Assembly (NCBI GenBank): GCA_030694965.1
Contig: JAUYTZ010000025.1
Coordinates: forward strand, 112,120 to 176,119
Origin: Candidatus Paracaedibacteraceae bacterium
Lineage (GTDB): Bacteria > Pseudomonadota > Alphaproteobacteria > Paracaedibacterales > CAIOTO01
Reading direction: 5' to 3'
DNA length: 64,000 bases
In this document: piece by piece, positions 10,047 to 19,831 of the stretch
Layout: each line of letters opens with the position of its first letter
Numbering within the stretch: the first letter of the stretch is position 1
Made by a program: the position numbers and the translations under genes
The notes under the pieces: model-generated
The model's database searches: none
Told to the model about the DNA's origin: nothing
Seen by the model: only the letters and a program-made list of their open reading frames with translations

Positions 10047-11140
10047 TGCAGCTAAGGTTAAAAATGTTTTTTATTGTTAAAAAAATAGGTCAGTCTTCAA
10101 AAAATTTTATAAACGGGATTTCTATTGTTTTAGCCTTATTGCTATGTATTCAAAGTTTTGCTGACGACATGCTTTTTGCATCCGAAAAAGGAAATGCGCC
10201 CAAAACAATCTATATGATTCACTGGGTAAAATTAGGAAGAACAAAAATTGGTGAATCGTTTATCCAGTATTTTAAAGAAAAAAATTACAATGTTAAGTTC
10301 GTTGAACGATTTGCCATGCAAGATAAGAAAAAAATACAAGAATACATAAAAGAAATACGCGAAACAAAACCAGATTTAATTTATGTGTACAGTACAACTG
10401 GTGTTTTGGAATTGGCAGGTCCCCATGATGCTACTGATAAATCACAATACATAACAGATATTCCTATTATAGCAGCTGCCCACTCGGAACCTGTTACATC
10501 AAAAATTTTGAAAAAAATAGGGGTGCCAACTGGTCGAAATGTTACCGGAGTAGGACACCATATTCCAGCAAACATGATTTATAACATCATGGAACAATAC
10601 ATAGCACCTATAAAAAAAGTATGCATTTTAATTAGCGATGAATTAAACGCCAAAGGAAGCGCTGGAAATTTAATGGGACTTGAAGGCGAGAAAAAATTTA
10701 CATCTAAGCTTTTTTATCACGAACTCGTTGACAAAAAAGTTACTGATTCATCCATAGAAAACAATGTTCTTGGAATACTAAAAGAAAAACCAGACATTAT
10801 TTATCTGCCAAGTGATGGAAACAGTGAAGCCAATATAGCTAAAATTATACAATCTTTTGCAAAGCATAGAGAAATTCATTCAGCACCTATTTTTACAACT
10901 CTTGAATCAATGGTCACAACACCAGGGTCTTGCACCTTTTCACTTTTCACGAGCTATAACGTGATGGGAATCATGGCAGCGTTTAAAGCAGAACAAATAC
11001 TTTATGATAATAAAAAAGTAACTGAGATTCCATACGAACTGGGCTCTCAAATGAACCTTGCTATTCGCGGCGACACAATGCGGGCTTTAAAGGCATATCC
11101 AAAAATGTCTTTACTTGAAACAGCTGATATTTTTGAGTAG
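10043..11140 (+). CDS. ABC transporter substrate-binding protein (ABC_sub_bind type)
   Basis: N-terminal TM/signal; KPDLIYVYSTTGVLELAG, IGVPTGRNVTGVGHHIP, KPDIIYLPSDG pattern of the ABC_sub_bind family; 4-nt ATGA overlap with the upstream gene. Confidence 0.8.
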   Translation: MMQLRLKMFFIVKKIGQSSKNFINGISIVLALLLCIQSFADDMLFASEKGNAPKTIYMIHWVKLGRTKIGESFIQYFKEKNYNVKFVERFAMQDKKKIQEYIKEIRETKPDLIYVYSTTGVLELAGPHDATDKSQYITDIPIIAAAHSEPVTSKILKKIGVPTGRNVTGVGHHIPANMIYNIMEQYIAPIKKVCILISDELNAKGSAGNLMGLEGEKKFTSKLFYHELVDKKVTDSSIENNVLGILKEKPDIIYLPSDGNSEANIAKIIQSFAKHREIHSAPIFTTLESMVTTPGSCTFSLFTSYNVMGIMAAFKAEQILYDNKKVTEIPYELGSQMNLAIRGDTMRALKAYPKMSLLETADIFE

Positions 11141-13286
11141 GAATAATAACATGTCAAATAAAAACGCTATTGTTAACTTTTTTAAAACAAGTATATTTAA
11201 AGTTATTTTATATTTTATTGTATCCAATTTAACGATTGGCGGGGCGCTCTATTTCTATCATATTGAGGCGCAACAAAAACGATTATTTGAGGAAATATCA
11301 AATAAAGCAAAAACGATTGGCTCTTCTGTTGAAAACCTAATAGACAAGGCAATGATTGTTGGTATTCCCTTAGATGAAATGCATGGAAAAACAGATTATT
11401 TAAACAGAAAAGTTAAAGAATCGAAAGAGTTGCAGTATATTTTCATAACCGATGCAAATGGTATTGTGTTGGGTAAGAACGACGATGCACCTGATACATT
11501 GCGCGGAACATTTAAAAATTTTGCAGAAAATATTGACAAAAATAAAAAAGAAATAAAGCCCTTTCAAGCATTTTCTTATTTCAACATTGCCCTACCTATT
11601 ATTATTGAAAAGGAAAAATTTAGAAAAATTGAACAACAAAAAAAACCTGAAGAATCTGTTTCTGGATATGTTCATTTGGGGGTATCACTACAATCTGTTC
11701 AAAACAGCATATCTGACATCTTTTTTGATATCGCCATTATTTTGTTTGTGTCGATTGTAATTGGGTATGAGTTTTTAAGGTTCACCTTTTTAAATTATGT
11801 GATAACACCTGTTGAAGATTTATTGTCAGCCGTTTCCCGAATGGCCAAGGGGGACGTGACCCTTATTGCATCAATTCGCGGAGAAACAGAGCTTTACAAT
11901 AGTTTAAAAAAATTAAATAATCTTGCCTCTGATTATTCGATACGATTTTATCACATTCTGTTGGATTATACGAAAATCTCAAAAGAAAACCCATTGTATG
12001 CGCTTGTTGATGATACGGTTTCTGAACTCAAAACAAAACTAACAATACAAAGCAATGGAAAACCTGAAATAAACCCATTAGCGCCCGCTGTTGAAAATAT
12101 CCGCATAATTATCTTTTTGTGGTTAATATCAGAAGGAATCATGACAACCATAACACCAGGATATACAGGTCAATTTTATTTAACATCATATCCAGTTTCG
12201 AAACAATTTTTTAGCGCACTTCCTGTTATTATCTTTTATATAAGCGCAATGTTAACAGTTCCTTTTGGTCCGTATTTAACAAATAGATATGGCTTTAGAC
12301 GCACACTGTTTGCATCTATTATTAGCTACTCTATAGCTTTTATTGTTCTTTTTATCGCACCAAACTCATTTAAACTTATTATGTTATGCAGATTATGGTC
12401 GGGTTTGAGTTTAGGTATTATCTTTATTATGGTGCAAAACTATATTGCGACCTACTCTACCGCAGAAACACGCGTTAAAAACTTTTCGATCTATTCGATC
12501 GCAAATGGTTCAGCATACTTATGTGGTATTCCTGTTGGTGGCATATTAATTGACAACGTTGGCTATTCATCTTCATTTTTAGTGTGCGCACTTATGTCAA
12601 TTGTGGCTGCTATTTATTGTCTAAAATTTATTGTTGAATATGAGGGCTTTAAGATTAGAAAAAGCGCTGTTAAAATTGTAAGTCCACTTGATGTCACATT
12701 TATACCAGGGCTCGCATCAACAATTATTTGTTTAGGATTTCCCTTACGTTTTTTAACAATTTGTATGACAACCATTTTAGTTCCAATGCTACTTGCTTCT
12801 CTTGGAAACTCATTTTCAATGATTGGTCGTATATTGATGATTTATGGGGTTATGCTATTTTGTATATCTCCTTTTGTTTATCGAATTATACGGTTTTTCC
12901 CCTCTCCGTTAATTGGCGTATTTGTATCTTTCTTTTTAATTATTATTGCAAACGTGTATCAAGGCTTAACACTATCTACCAATGGGGTTATGTTCTCTTT
13001 ATTCATATTCTCACTTGCAGTTATTTTGCATACATCATCTATATATGCACAATTAAACGTTATTGCAGACAAACAAAAAGATGAAGGAAGTCGCGACAAA
13101 ATTATTGCTCTTTACTTTACATATGAGCGAATAGCCTTTGTTTCAGGGCCAATTGTGTCAAGTCTTTGTATTGCACATTTCGATTACAGATTAACACTTT
13201 TAGGAAGCGCCTTTCTAGTTGCGATTGCTTTCTTTGCATATCTGCTTTTAAACAAAAATAATTCGTCAGCGCTTAAAAGGATATAA
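11115..13286 (+). CDS. MFS transporter with N-terminal periplasmic sensor + HAMP-like module
   Basis: aa 1-270: two TMs flanking a periplasmic domain, then HAMP-like YVITPVEDLLSAVSRMAKGDVTLIASIRGETE; aa ~330-720: polytopic MFS with GPYLTNRYGFRRTLFAS and CRLWSGLSLGIIFIMVQNYIA. Confidence 0.75.
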   Translation: MKQLIFLSRNNNMSNKNAIVNFFKTSIFKVILYFIVSNLTIGGALYFYHIEAQQKRLFEEISNKAKTIGSSVENLIDKAMIVGIPLDEMHGKTDYLNRKVKESKELQYIFITDANGIVLGKNDDAPDTLRGTFKNFAENIDKNKKEIKPFQAFSYFNIALPIIIEKEKFRKIEQQKKPEESVSGYVHLGVSLQSVQNSISDIFFDIAIILFVSIVIGYEFLRFTFLNYVITPVEDLLSAVSRMAKGDVTLIASIRGETELYNSLKKLNNLASDYSIRFYHILLDYTKISKENPLYALVDDTVSELKTKLTIQSNGKPEINPLAPAVENIRIIIFLWLISEGIMTTITPGYTGQFYLTSYPVSKQFFSALPVIIFYISAMLTVPFGPYLTNRYGFRRTLFASIISYSIAFIVLFIAPNSFKLIMLCRLWSGLSLGIIFIMVQNYIATYSTAETRVKNFSIYSIANGSAYLCGIPVGGILIDNVGYSSSFLVCALMSIVAAIYCLKFIVEYEGFKIRKSAVKIVSPLDVTFIPGLASTIICLGFPLRFLTICMTTILVPMLLASLGNSFSMIGRILMIYGVMLFCISPFVYRIIRFFPSPLIGVFVSFFLIIIANVYQGLTLSTNGVMFSLFIFSLAVILHTSSIYAQLNVIADKQKDEGSRDKIIALYFTYERIAFVSGPIVSSLCIAHFDYRLTLLGSAFLVAIAFFAYLLLNKNNSSALKRI

Positions 13287-13289
13287 CTT

Positions 13290-14126
13290 ATGAAATTAGC
13301 TCAACGAATATCATTAGTAATGTGTGCTATTGCAATTAGCACAATGACCCTTTTAACGATATTGATGCATTTTAAATATCACTCAACACAGGTAAATCTT
13401 GTAAATGAACGCTACGGGGTAACAAGTGCCGGAATTTCTCAGCCTTTAAAAAATGCTATTTTGCTTGGTATAAAATTTGATAACCTTAGAACTATTTCTG
13501 AACTTATTAATGAAGCAAAAAACTTCGATAAAAGTATTTTAGATATCATTGTATTTAAAAATGAGCAAGACACAATCGTGACTGCCTTTGAAACATCTAA
13601 AAGGGATTTTTCTAAAAATGAAATTGCTTTGTTTTTAAGCGGCATGCGTGCAAGTAAAACAGAACACTGGAAAGGCACCTTGCCTAATGATATTGGATTT
13701 TCTGGGACCACAATAAGAGACGTTGCAAACCAAGATCGCGCTAGCATTCTTATACTTTATGATCTTAAATTATTAAAGAAAAATGAAGCCGAGGAAATCA
13801 ACAGTCTTTATAAAAGGCTTTTAATCAGCTTGGTATTCATCATACTTCTTAATTTTATTTCTGGATATAAAAACACCAGAATAATATCAAACATTATGCA
13901 TGCAACAGAACAATCTGTTAAAGAGGTAATGGATCATCCTGACAGAAAAATTGATCTTTGTGTTATTAAAAATCCAGAAGTGCGAACTGAAATGCGCGAA
14001 CTTATTGAACGCATGTCATATGCAGGTCGACATCTTGCAAAAATTGAAAGCTTGATTAAGATGGCAAAAATAGCTCCTGAGGATCAAGAAAAACATAGCT
14101 CTGATAAGAAAGGGGATCACATATAA
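13290..14126 (+). CDS. Membrane sensor-like protein without recognisable output domain
   Basis: Two TMs (N-terminal, and LLISLVFIILLNFISGY) bracketing a periplasmic domain; short cytoplasmic tail; sits in the operon. Confidence 0.55.
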   Translation: MKLAQRISLVMCAIAISTMTLLTILMHFKYHSTQVNLVNERYGVTSAGISQPLKNAILLGIKFDNLRTISELINEAKNFDKSILDIIVFKNEQDTIVTAFETSKRDFSKNEIALFLSGMRASKTEHWKGTLPNDIGFSGTTIRDVANQDRASILILYDLKLLKKNEAEEINSLYKRLLISLVFIILLNFISGYKNTRIISNIMHATEQSVKEVMDHPDRKIDLCVIKNPEVRTEMRELIERMSYAGRHLAKIESLIKMAKIAPEDQEKHSSDKKGDHI

Positions 14127-16294
14127 TGTCCCAAAGTTATAAAAATCAATCTCTTCGTACACGCATTGTCGTTAACGTATTTATGATTGTTTGTGTATTC
14201 ACAGCTGCTATCGTAACTTATCAAAACTATGCGGTGCATAAATTAATCTCTGTTCAATCAGGGGTTTCACTTGAACGCCAAAACCATTCATTAATTACAG
14301 TGGTCAAAAAATACATGCAAGAATCTGATTACAAAGTCAGATCTCTTGGCTATATAGCAAAAAAAGAGTGGGAAGATGGCAATTATATTCTTAATAGTTT
14401 GCTTCAGCATCTTGATGATATTTCACATGTTGTTGTGATGCCCAAAAAAAATCAATATTTAATGCTAGCTAAATTTAGTAAAAGAAACGATGGTAAATAT
14501 TTTGGCTTAGATATACCGTTAGCTGCAACATTTGCAACAAGCTATATTACGTTGTCTCCATCTGGGAATATTCAAGAAAAACTCGTTCATTGGTTTGACA
14601 GTGAATATAAAATAATAAAAAAAGAAAAATTAGATGAAAGCGCAGTAAGCGTTTACTTAGAAAAAATAAAAAAAGAAAAATCTTTACTAAAAGAAAATAA
14701 CACAAAAGTGTTCAAGCCTTCAGATGTATCAGGTTTACCCGTTTTATTTAACATCGGTGTCTTAGATTCCAATCAGATAAACGATAAAAAATCAAATAGT
14801 GCAGACGAATTTGATTTAAATTCAGGCTTGATTGTTGCCGAAATTTCTTTGGCTTCCATGTCTGTATTTATGGATTCAGGACGTCCAACTGAAAACGCAC
14901 GCTTTTTCTTGCTTGATTCAAAAAATCAAATATTGGCAGATTCAAGTATTCCAAAAAATGATCACATTTTAACAGTTGATACACTTGAAACATCAATTCT
15001 TAAAATAGGTTGTGATCGGATTAATTTAGAAAATAGTGCTGACACATCTGCTAATATTCTTTTTGACACAAACAATAAGACATATCGCATTCTATTTAAC
15101 AAATTTCCACCTGCCTCGCATCTAGATTGGAAAATGGTTTCATTATCACCGCTTGATGATTATGTAAAAGATTCTGATAAAATCCGTTTTTATTCAATTT
15201 TAATTTCATCCCTTATCTTACTTTTAATTCTTTTATGGCTCTATTTCAAGATGAGCACATATTCACAAACGCTTGGGCATATTAAAGTTGAATCAAAAAA
15301 AATAAGAGATTTTGATTTGCACGATTCGGTTTTAATTGAAAGCGATGTAAGTGAAATGAATGGTATCACCTCTGAAATCCAGAGCATGAAAATGAATTTC
15401 AAAAACTTTTCACGGTTTATTCCGCGAAGTCTCGTTCAAAAATTTATTAGTTCTGGTCAAGATGTGGAAATTGGCGGCAAAGAAGTTCCTGTAACACTTT
15501 TCTTTTCAGATATTAAGGGCTTTACAACCATTTCTGAAAAAACACCAGCAAACCTATTGTTTATCCAATTGTCAGAATATCTTGAAGAGTTAACAACCGT
15601 TATTACAAACAAAAATGGAACGATTGATAAATATATTGGCGATGCAATCATGGCCTTTTGGGGGGCGCCAGACGAAGATGCTTTGCAAGAAGAAAATGCC
15701 GCCATTTCTGCGCTTATGTGCCAAAAGCGACTTATTGGTTTGAATAAATTTTGGCATTATAATGGTCAGTTTGAATTTGTAACACGTATTGGGTTACATA
15801 GTGGAACGGCTATTGTTGGCAATGTGGGATCAAGTGATCGCATGAATTATACGGCAATTGGCGACACAGTGAACCTTGCTGCGCGTCTTGAAGGTGCGAA
15901 CAAGTTTTATGACACCAACATACTGATGTCTGAAGCGGTTAAAAACAAACTTAAATCATCTTTTATTTATCGCCCGGTAGATATTGTTGCTGTAAAAGGA
16001 AAAGATCTTGGGGTTCCAATCTTTGAGCTTATCGGTATGCAAGATCATGAATATATGCATCCTGTGCCACAAAATCATGTTGATTATTATGCAGAATTTT
16101 CCCAAATGTACGCGCTTTATCTTAAACGAGAGTTCAAAGCAGCAAGTGATAAAATTACTGAACTTCGTGAAATGTCTAAAAACTGCGGCATAGAGGACTA
16201 TTTACTTGATATATATCAAGAGCGCATTGATGAATTCCTTAAGGTGGCTCCGGATGATAGTTGGGTTGGCGTATTTCACATGAATTCAAAGTAA
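14126..16294 (+). CDS. Sensor-linked class III adenylate cyclase
   Basis: VTLFFSDIKGFTTISE, GTIDKYIGDAIMAFWGAPDED, GLHSGTAIVGNVGSSDRMNYTAIGDTVNLAARLEG; Lys and Asp adenine-specificity residues and both metal Asp present; TAATG overlap with the upstream gene. Confidence 0.92.
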   Translation: MSQSYKNQSLRTRIVVNVFMIVCVFTAAIVTYQNYAVHKLISVQSGVSLERQNHSLITVVKKYMQESDYKVRSLGYIAKKEWEDGNYILNSLLQHLDDISHVVVMPKKNQYLMLAKFSKRNDGKYFGLDIPLAATFATSYITLSPSGNIQEKLVHWFDSEYKIIKKEKLDESAVSVYLEKIKKEKSLLKENNTKVFKPSDVSGLPVLFNIGVLDSNQINDKKSNSADEFDLNSGLIVAEISLASMSVFMDSGRPTENARFFLLDSKNQILADSSIPKNDHILTVDTLETSILKIGCDRINLENSADTSANILFDTNNKTYRILFNKFPPASHLDWKMVSLSPLDDYVKDSDKIRFYSILISSLILLLILLWLYFKMSTYSQTLGHIKVESKKIRDFDLHDSVLIESDVSEMNGITSEIQSMKMNFKNFSRFIPRSLVQKFISSGQDVEIGGKEVPVTLFFSDIKGFTTISEKTPANLLFIQLSEYLEELTTVITNKNGTIDKYIGDAIMAFWGAPDEDALQEENAAISALMCQKRLIGLNKFWHYNGQFEFVTRIGLHSGTAIVGNVGSSDRMNYTAIGDTVNLAARLEGANKFYDTNILMSEAVKNKLKSSFIYRPVDIVAVKGKDLGVPIFELIGMQDHEYMHPVPQNHVDYYAEFSQMYALYLKREFKAASDKITELREMSKNCGIEDYLLDIYQERIDEFLKVAPDDSWVGVFHMNSK

Positions 16295-16314
16295 AAACTT
16301 TATATGAAAAATAC

Positions 16315-17100
16315 CTACTTACAAAAAGGAGGTAAGGCTCGATAAATATTTGCAGCATGCCAAAATTTCAACACGTACCAGAAACAATACAGCATAGCGC
16401 CGCGTGTTGAATGCCTGACATCATCAGCCTCTACTAAGTAACGGGTGCTTTGATCTTGTGAATTTGAAACGTTTGCATTATGCGCAGCCACGGCTTGATC
16501 AACAATGTAATAGGCAATAAAAAAACCACCTAGAGCATGTAGACAATTTAACCTAAATTCCCACTTATTCCAGAAACGTGTCGCCGGAGTATTATCGTAA
16601 TTTGAAAGCTTCATATCAATTGAGCGCATGATAAATGCTGGGCTGAAAAGTGCCGTTATAACAAATGCATAGTTACCAACCGTTAACTTATTTTCAGTTG
16701 CAAGAATTGCCGCCGAAACAACGTCAGGTGTGTACCAAGTAGCAAAAAATAATGACGTTGGAATAGCGACAAGCTCAACTAATAAAAACCATCTTAATGG
16801 GATTGGTTTTTCAAGCCAATCGATTTGTTTTTGATTGTTTTGAATTCTTAAATTAGCAGAGTAGCTTTGTTGTGGATCTTTTTCGATTGTGTGAATAGGG
16901 TAACCCCACGTATCATAGTGAACCGTGTTAGATAAAAGACGTCGAGGTTGAACGACATTATTTTGCATAGCGCGACCGGCCTCTATGTCATTTGAAAATG
17001 GATTATAAGACATTTCACCATGCTCGATGCACCAACATGTCATACTGTGCAGCGCAAAAATCAAAATTGTTATCATAATCGTTTTTGTCATTATAGTCAC
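16315..17100 (-). CDS. Hypothetical membrane protein
   Basis: Signal peptide plus several hydrophobic segments. Confidence 0.5.
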   Translation of the reverse strand: MTIMTKTIMITILIFALHSMTCWCIEHGEMSYNPFSNDIEAGRAMQNNVVQPRRLLSNTVHYDTWGYPIHTIEKDPQQSYSANLRIQNNQKQIDWLEKPIPLRWFLLVELVAIPTSLFFATWYTPDVVSAAILATENKLTVGNYAFVITALFSPAFIMRSIDMKLSNYDNTPATRFWNKWEFRLNCLHALGGFFIAYYIVDQAVAAHNANVSNSQDQSTRYLVEADDVRHSTRGAMLYCFWYVLKFWHAANIYRALPPFCK

Positions 17101-17400
17101 TCCGCATCATCTCAATCATTTAAAACATTATTACTAAACACGTTAAATTTTGGTATTTATGCTATTTTAGAGATGCAAAAGTTAACAAGTAAATAAGAAA
17201 AAAAACATTAAAATTTGATGTTGTTTTTTATACTCAAAAAACTAAAGATCTGTTATAAGTAACTTGAATTACATACCCCCAAACAAATTCATTATATTGT
17301 TTCAAAAAAAAATATTTACTGATTCTTTTATTCAAGTATTTTGTTTTTTTGTTACAACAGTGAATAATAAGTACCCTTAAAAAATCAACAGGAGTCTTTT

Positions 17401-18015
17401 GTGTTTAAAAAATCAGCGCTAATTAGTATCTGCTCTTTTTTCTTTAGTAGTTCTATTTGCTATGCTTTAGATTTTTCCCCCAAAGAATATGGGAAAAAAA
17501 TTTCAACCATATCTTCTTTAGTGGTTATGCGTGAGGCTGCTTCAGACACACCAGAAAAAAACTGCACAGCAGTAGAGGATGCACGCATTAATTCCGAAAA
17601 ACAAAAAGAATCATTTCCTGAAGAAAAACATATCGCTTATTTAGAAAAAATAACGTTCGACACACTTATAGAGAACCTTGGCTTATCCTGTATTTTATTT
17701 GAAATACATAGCAGAGAATTTAACAAAATAGACCCAAACAAATCTAAATTGTTCATGGAACATTACGCATCAGTGTACAAAGTTATTTTAAGTGAATCAT
17801 ACACACAAGGCCCTAGATCAAGGGCGCAAAGCGAAGATACACGTCTATCTATATCTGGTTCTCGCATAAATGATAACCATTCATCAACATCCTCAGTTTG
17901 CTCACGTTACGAATCGGATAATTATGAAATAAGGTTATCGGCCTTTTGTGTTGCATTAAAAAATTCACATTTTTGGAAGAAGGAGAAGTTCGTAAACTTT
18001 GAGACGCTCTCATAA
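17401..18015 (+). CDS. Hypothetical secreted protein
   Basis: MFKKSALISICSFFFSSSICYA signal peptide; RBS-like aggagt upstream. Confidence 0.5.
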   Translation: MFKKSALISICSFFFSSSICYALDFSPKEYGKKISTISSLVVMREAASDTPEKNCTAVEDARINSEKQKESFPEEKHIAYLEKITFDTLIENLGLSCILFEIHSREFNKIDPNKSKLFMEHYASVYKVILSESYTQGPRSRAQSEDTRLSISGSRINDNHSSTSSVCSRYESDNYEIRLSAFCVALKNSHFWKKEKFVNFETLS

Positions 18016-18191
18016 AAAATTGCTCTTCCTCAAACTTATAAAAAACATAAAAGTATTTTTTAAAAACCACAGATTTGTTTAAAAATAAAAGCACAGCAAA
18101 AAACTCAAAAACAAATTAAATTTTAAATATTGTTTGTGATAATATTGGTTGAATTTGATGGATTTTTTCAAACAAAACTGATAATAGTTTT

Positions 18192-18827
18192 ATGAAGAAA
18201 CAAACCAAAGACTTTTCGATGAAAAAAACCACATTACTTCTTTTTGTCATCACAACAAAAACTTTTATTCCAAGTAAGTCACACTGTTTAGAATATAATT
18301 TTGATCACCATAATGAAAGATCCCAACAAAGATCTACGGGAACAGCTGCCATTGCATACACAAAAACACATAACCCCCTCTTAAGCAATGCGGTCCAATC
18401 TCCTAAAGCTCGCACACAAAATCGCAATACGAGTAATATGAGTAATATGAGCGATCTAACCACCAGCAGCAATTTTTGTCAATCACGCGAACCATCCGCC
18501 CCGAATTCCTCATATTTTTCTGGAGAAATCAAATTTTCAAACTCGCCATCTACATCTGCGGAAAACTCTCCAACAATAGATAAAAAATACAATAGAAACA
18601 GAGATTCTTTCAGCCTTTCATCAACAGAACATGAAAATCTAAAAACTCTTGTAGCTAAACAACAGAAAGATTATCACTGCAGCCAAAGTAAAAGGCTACC
18701 GCAACGACAAGCCCTTGCAAAAAACCCCAATCTAGGGATAAAGAACAACAAAGAACTAGACATACTCATAAAGGAACAGAAAAAAAATTGCCCGCCGCCA
18801 GTCATTTTTGATTCATCTATTTTTTAG
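18192..18827 (+). CDS. Hypothetical secreted, Ser/Asn-rich protein
   Basis: Signal-peptide-like N-terminus (start may be the internal MKKTTLLLFVITTKTF); low-complexity S/N-rich body. Confidence 0.45.
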   Translation: MKKQTKDFSMKKTTLLLFVITTKTFIPSKSHCLEYNFDHHNERSQQRSTGTAAIAYTKTHNPLLSNAVQSPKARTQNRNTSNMSNMSDLTTSSNFCQSREPSAPNSSYFSGEIKFSNSPSTSAENSPTIDKKYNRNRDSFSLSSTEHENLKTLVAKQQKDYHCSQSKRLPQRQALAKNPNLGIKNNKELDILIKEQKKNCPPPVIFDSSIF

Positions 18828-18941
18828 CATAGAAAGTTAATTAAAGAAAACGTGTTCTTTAAATTAACTCTGTGGCACAACAAAGGTAACCACAAAAAGC
18901 AGCATTTGCATAACACGCAGTGCTGCTAAGCAACACACTAA

Positions 18942-19661
18942 CTATCCCAGTAATAAATTGAAGGCTTTGACCCCCAGGTTATATGTGTCAGCCATCACAC
19001 GTACGTCATTTAATAAGTTGCCGTCATAGTCCCACTTGCTTCGAAAATCAAGCACGATAGAGCGGTTAAGCTTTTTAAAAAGCTCTGAATTATTTAATTT
19101 AACCGCGCAATTTTGAGGCTCTCTAAAATCGAAAATAGTTCGGTTTTCATTGGTTGATTTATAACGTAAATAAAGTTTTTTTCTATACAGTATAAAGAAA
19201 AAATCTAAAATATTAATGTTCAAACCAAAATTAGAAGAAAGAATGCGTGTTTCAGGATACGCTTTATCAACACGGTCCAAGAATTGAGAAAGTAAAATCA
19301 CTGCAGCATCTGGGTCTATAGGTTTTTCTTTCTCAAATGTTAATTGTTTTTGCAGTTCTAATTCATAGCTATGCTCTTTAAAATTGCTTTCCGCGACTGC
19401 TAATTGTTTTTGCAGCTCCAGTTCAAATAAACGTTTTTCAGAACAATTTTCCGCTGGAAAAATAACATCTATTTTAAAGCTATCTAATTCATTTGAATTA
19501 TTATCTTGCAAACTTGTAGCAATAGAAAAGATCTTATTTTGTGCGCAATACTTTGTATCAACAGCTAAAACGGTGTACTCCATATCTTGCGAGGCTTGGG
19601 CAAAAACACAGCCAATGTAAATTAAACAGACAAATATTGATATTTTTTTAAATGAAAACAT
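18942..19661 (-). CDS. Hypothetical secreted protein
   Basis: MFSFKKISIFVCLIYIGCVFAQA signal peptide; internal repeat LELQKQL twice. Confidence 0.5.
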   Translation of the reverse strand: MFSFKKISIFVCLIYIGCVFAQASQDMEYTVLAVDTKYCAQNKIFSIATSLQDNNSNELDSFKIDVIFPAENCSEKRLFELELQKQLAVAESNFKEHSYELELQKQLTFEKEKPIDPDAAVILLSQFLDRVDKAYPETRILSSNFGLNINILDFFFILYRKKLYLRYKSTNENRTIFDFREPQNCAVKLNNSELFKKLNRSIVLDFRSKWDYDGNLLNDVRVMADTYNLGVKAFNLLLG

Positions 19662-19831
19662 TGCAAAAGAGGCTTTTTGAAAACATATTTAACAAAAATC
19701 AGTCTAATTCAACAAAAACAAAAAGCCAAGCATAGATTAAAGGAAAGCATTATTTTCGAACATTAACGTCCCTTATCCATCTTTTTTATTATTCTTTCAC
19801 TCAATACAATTAAAAAGATAGAAAAATCACA

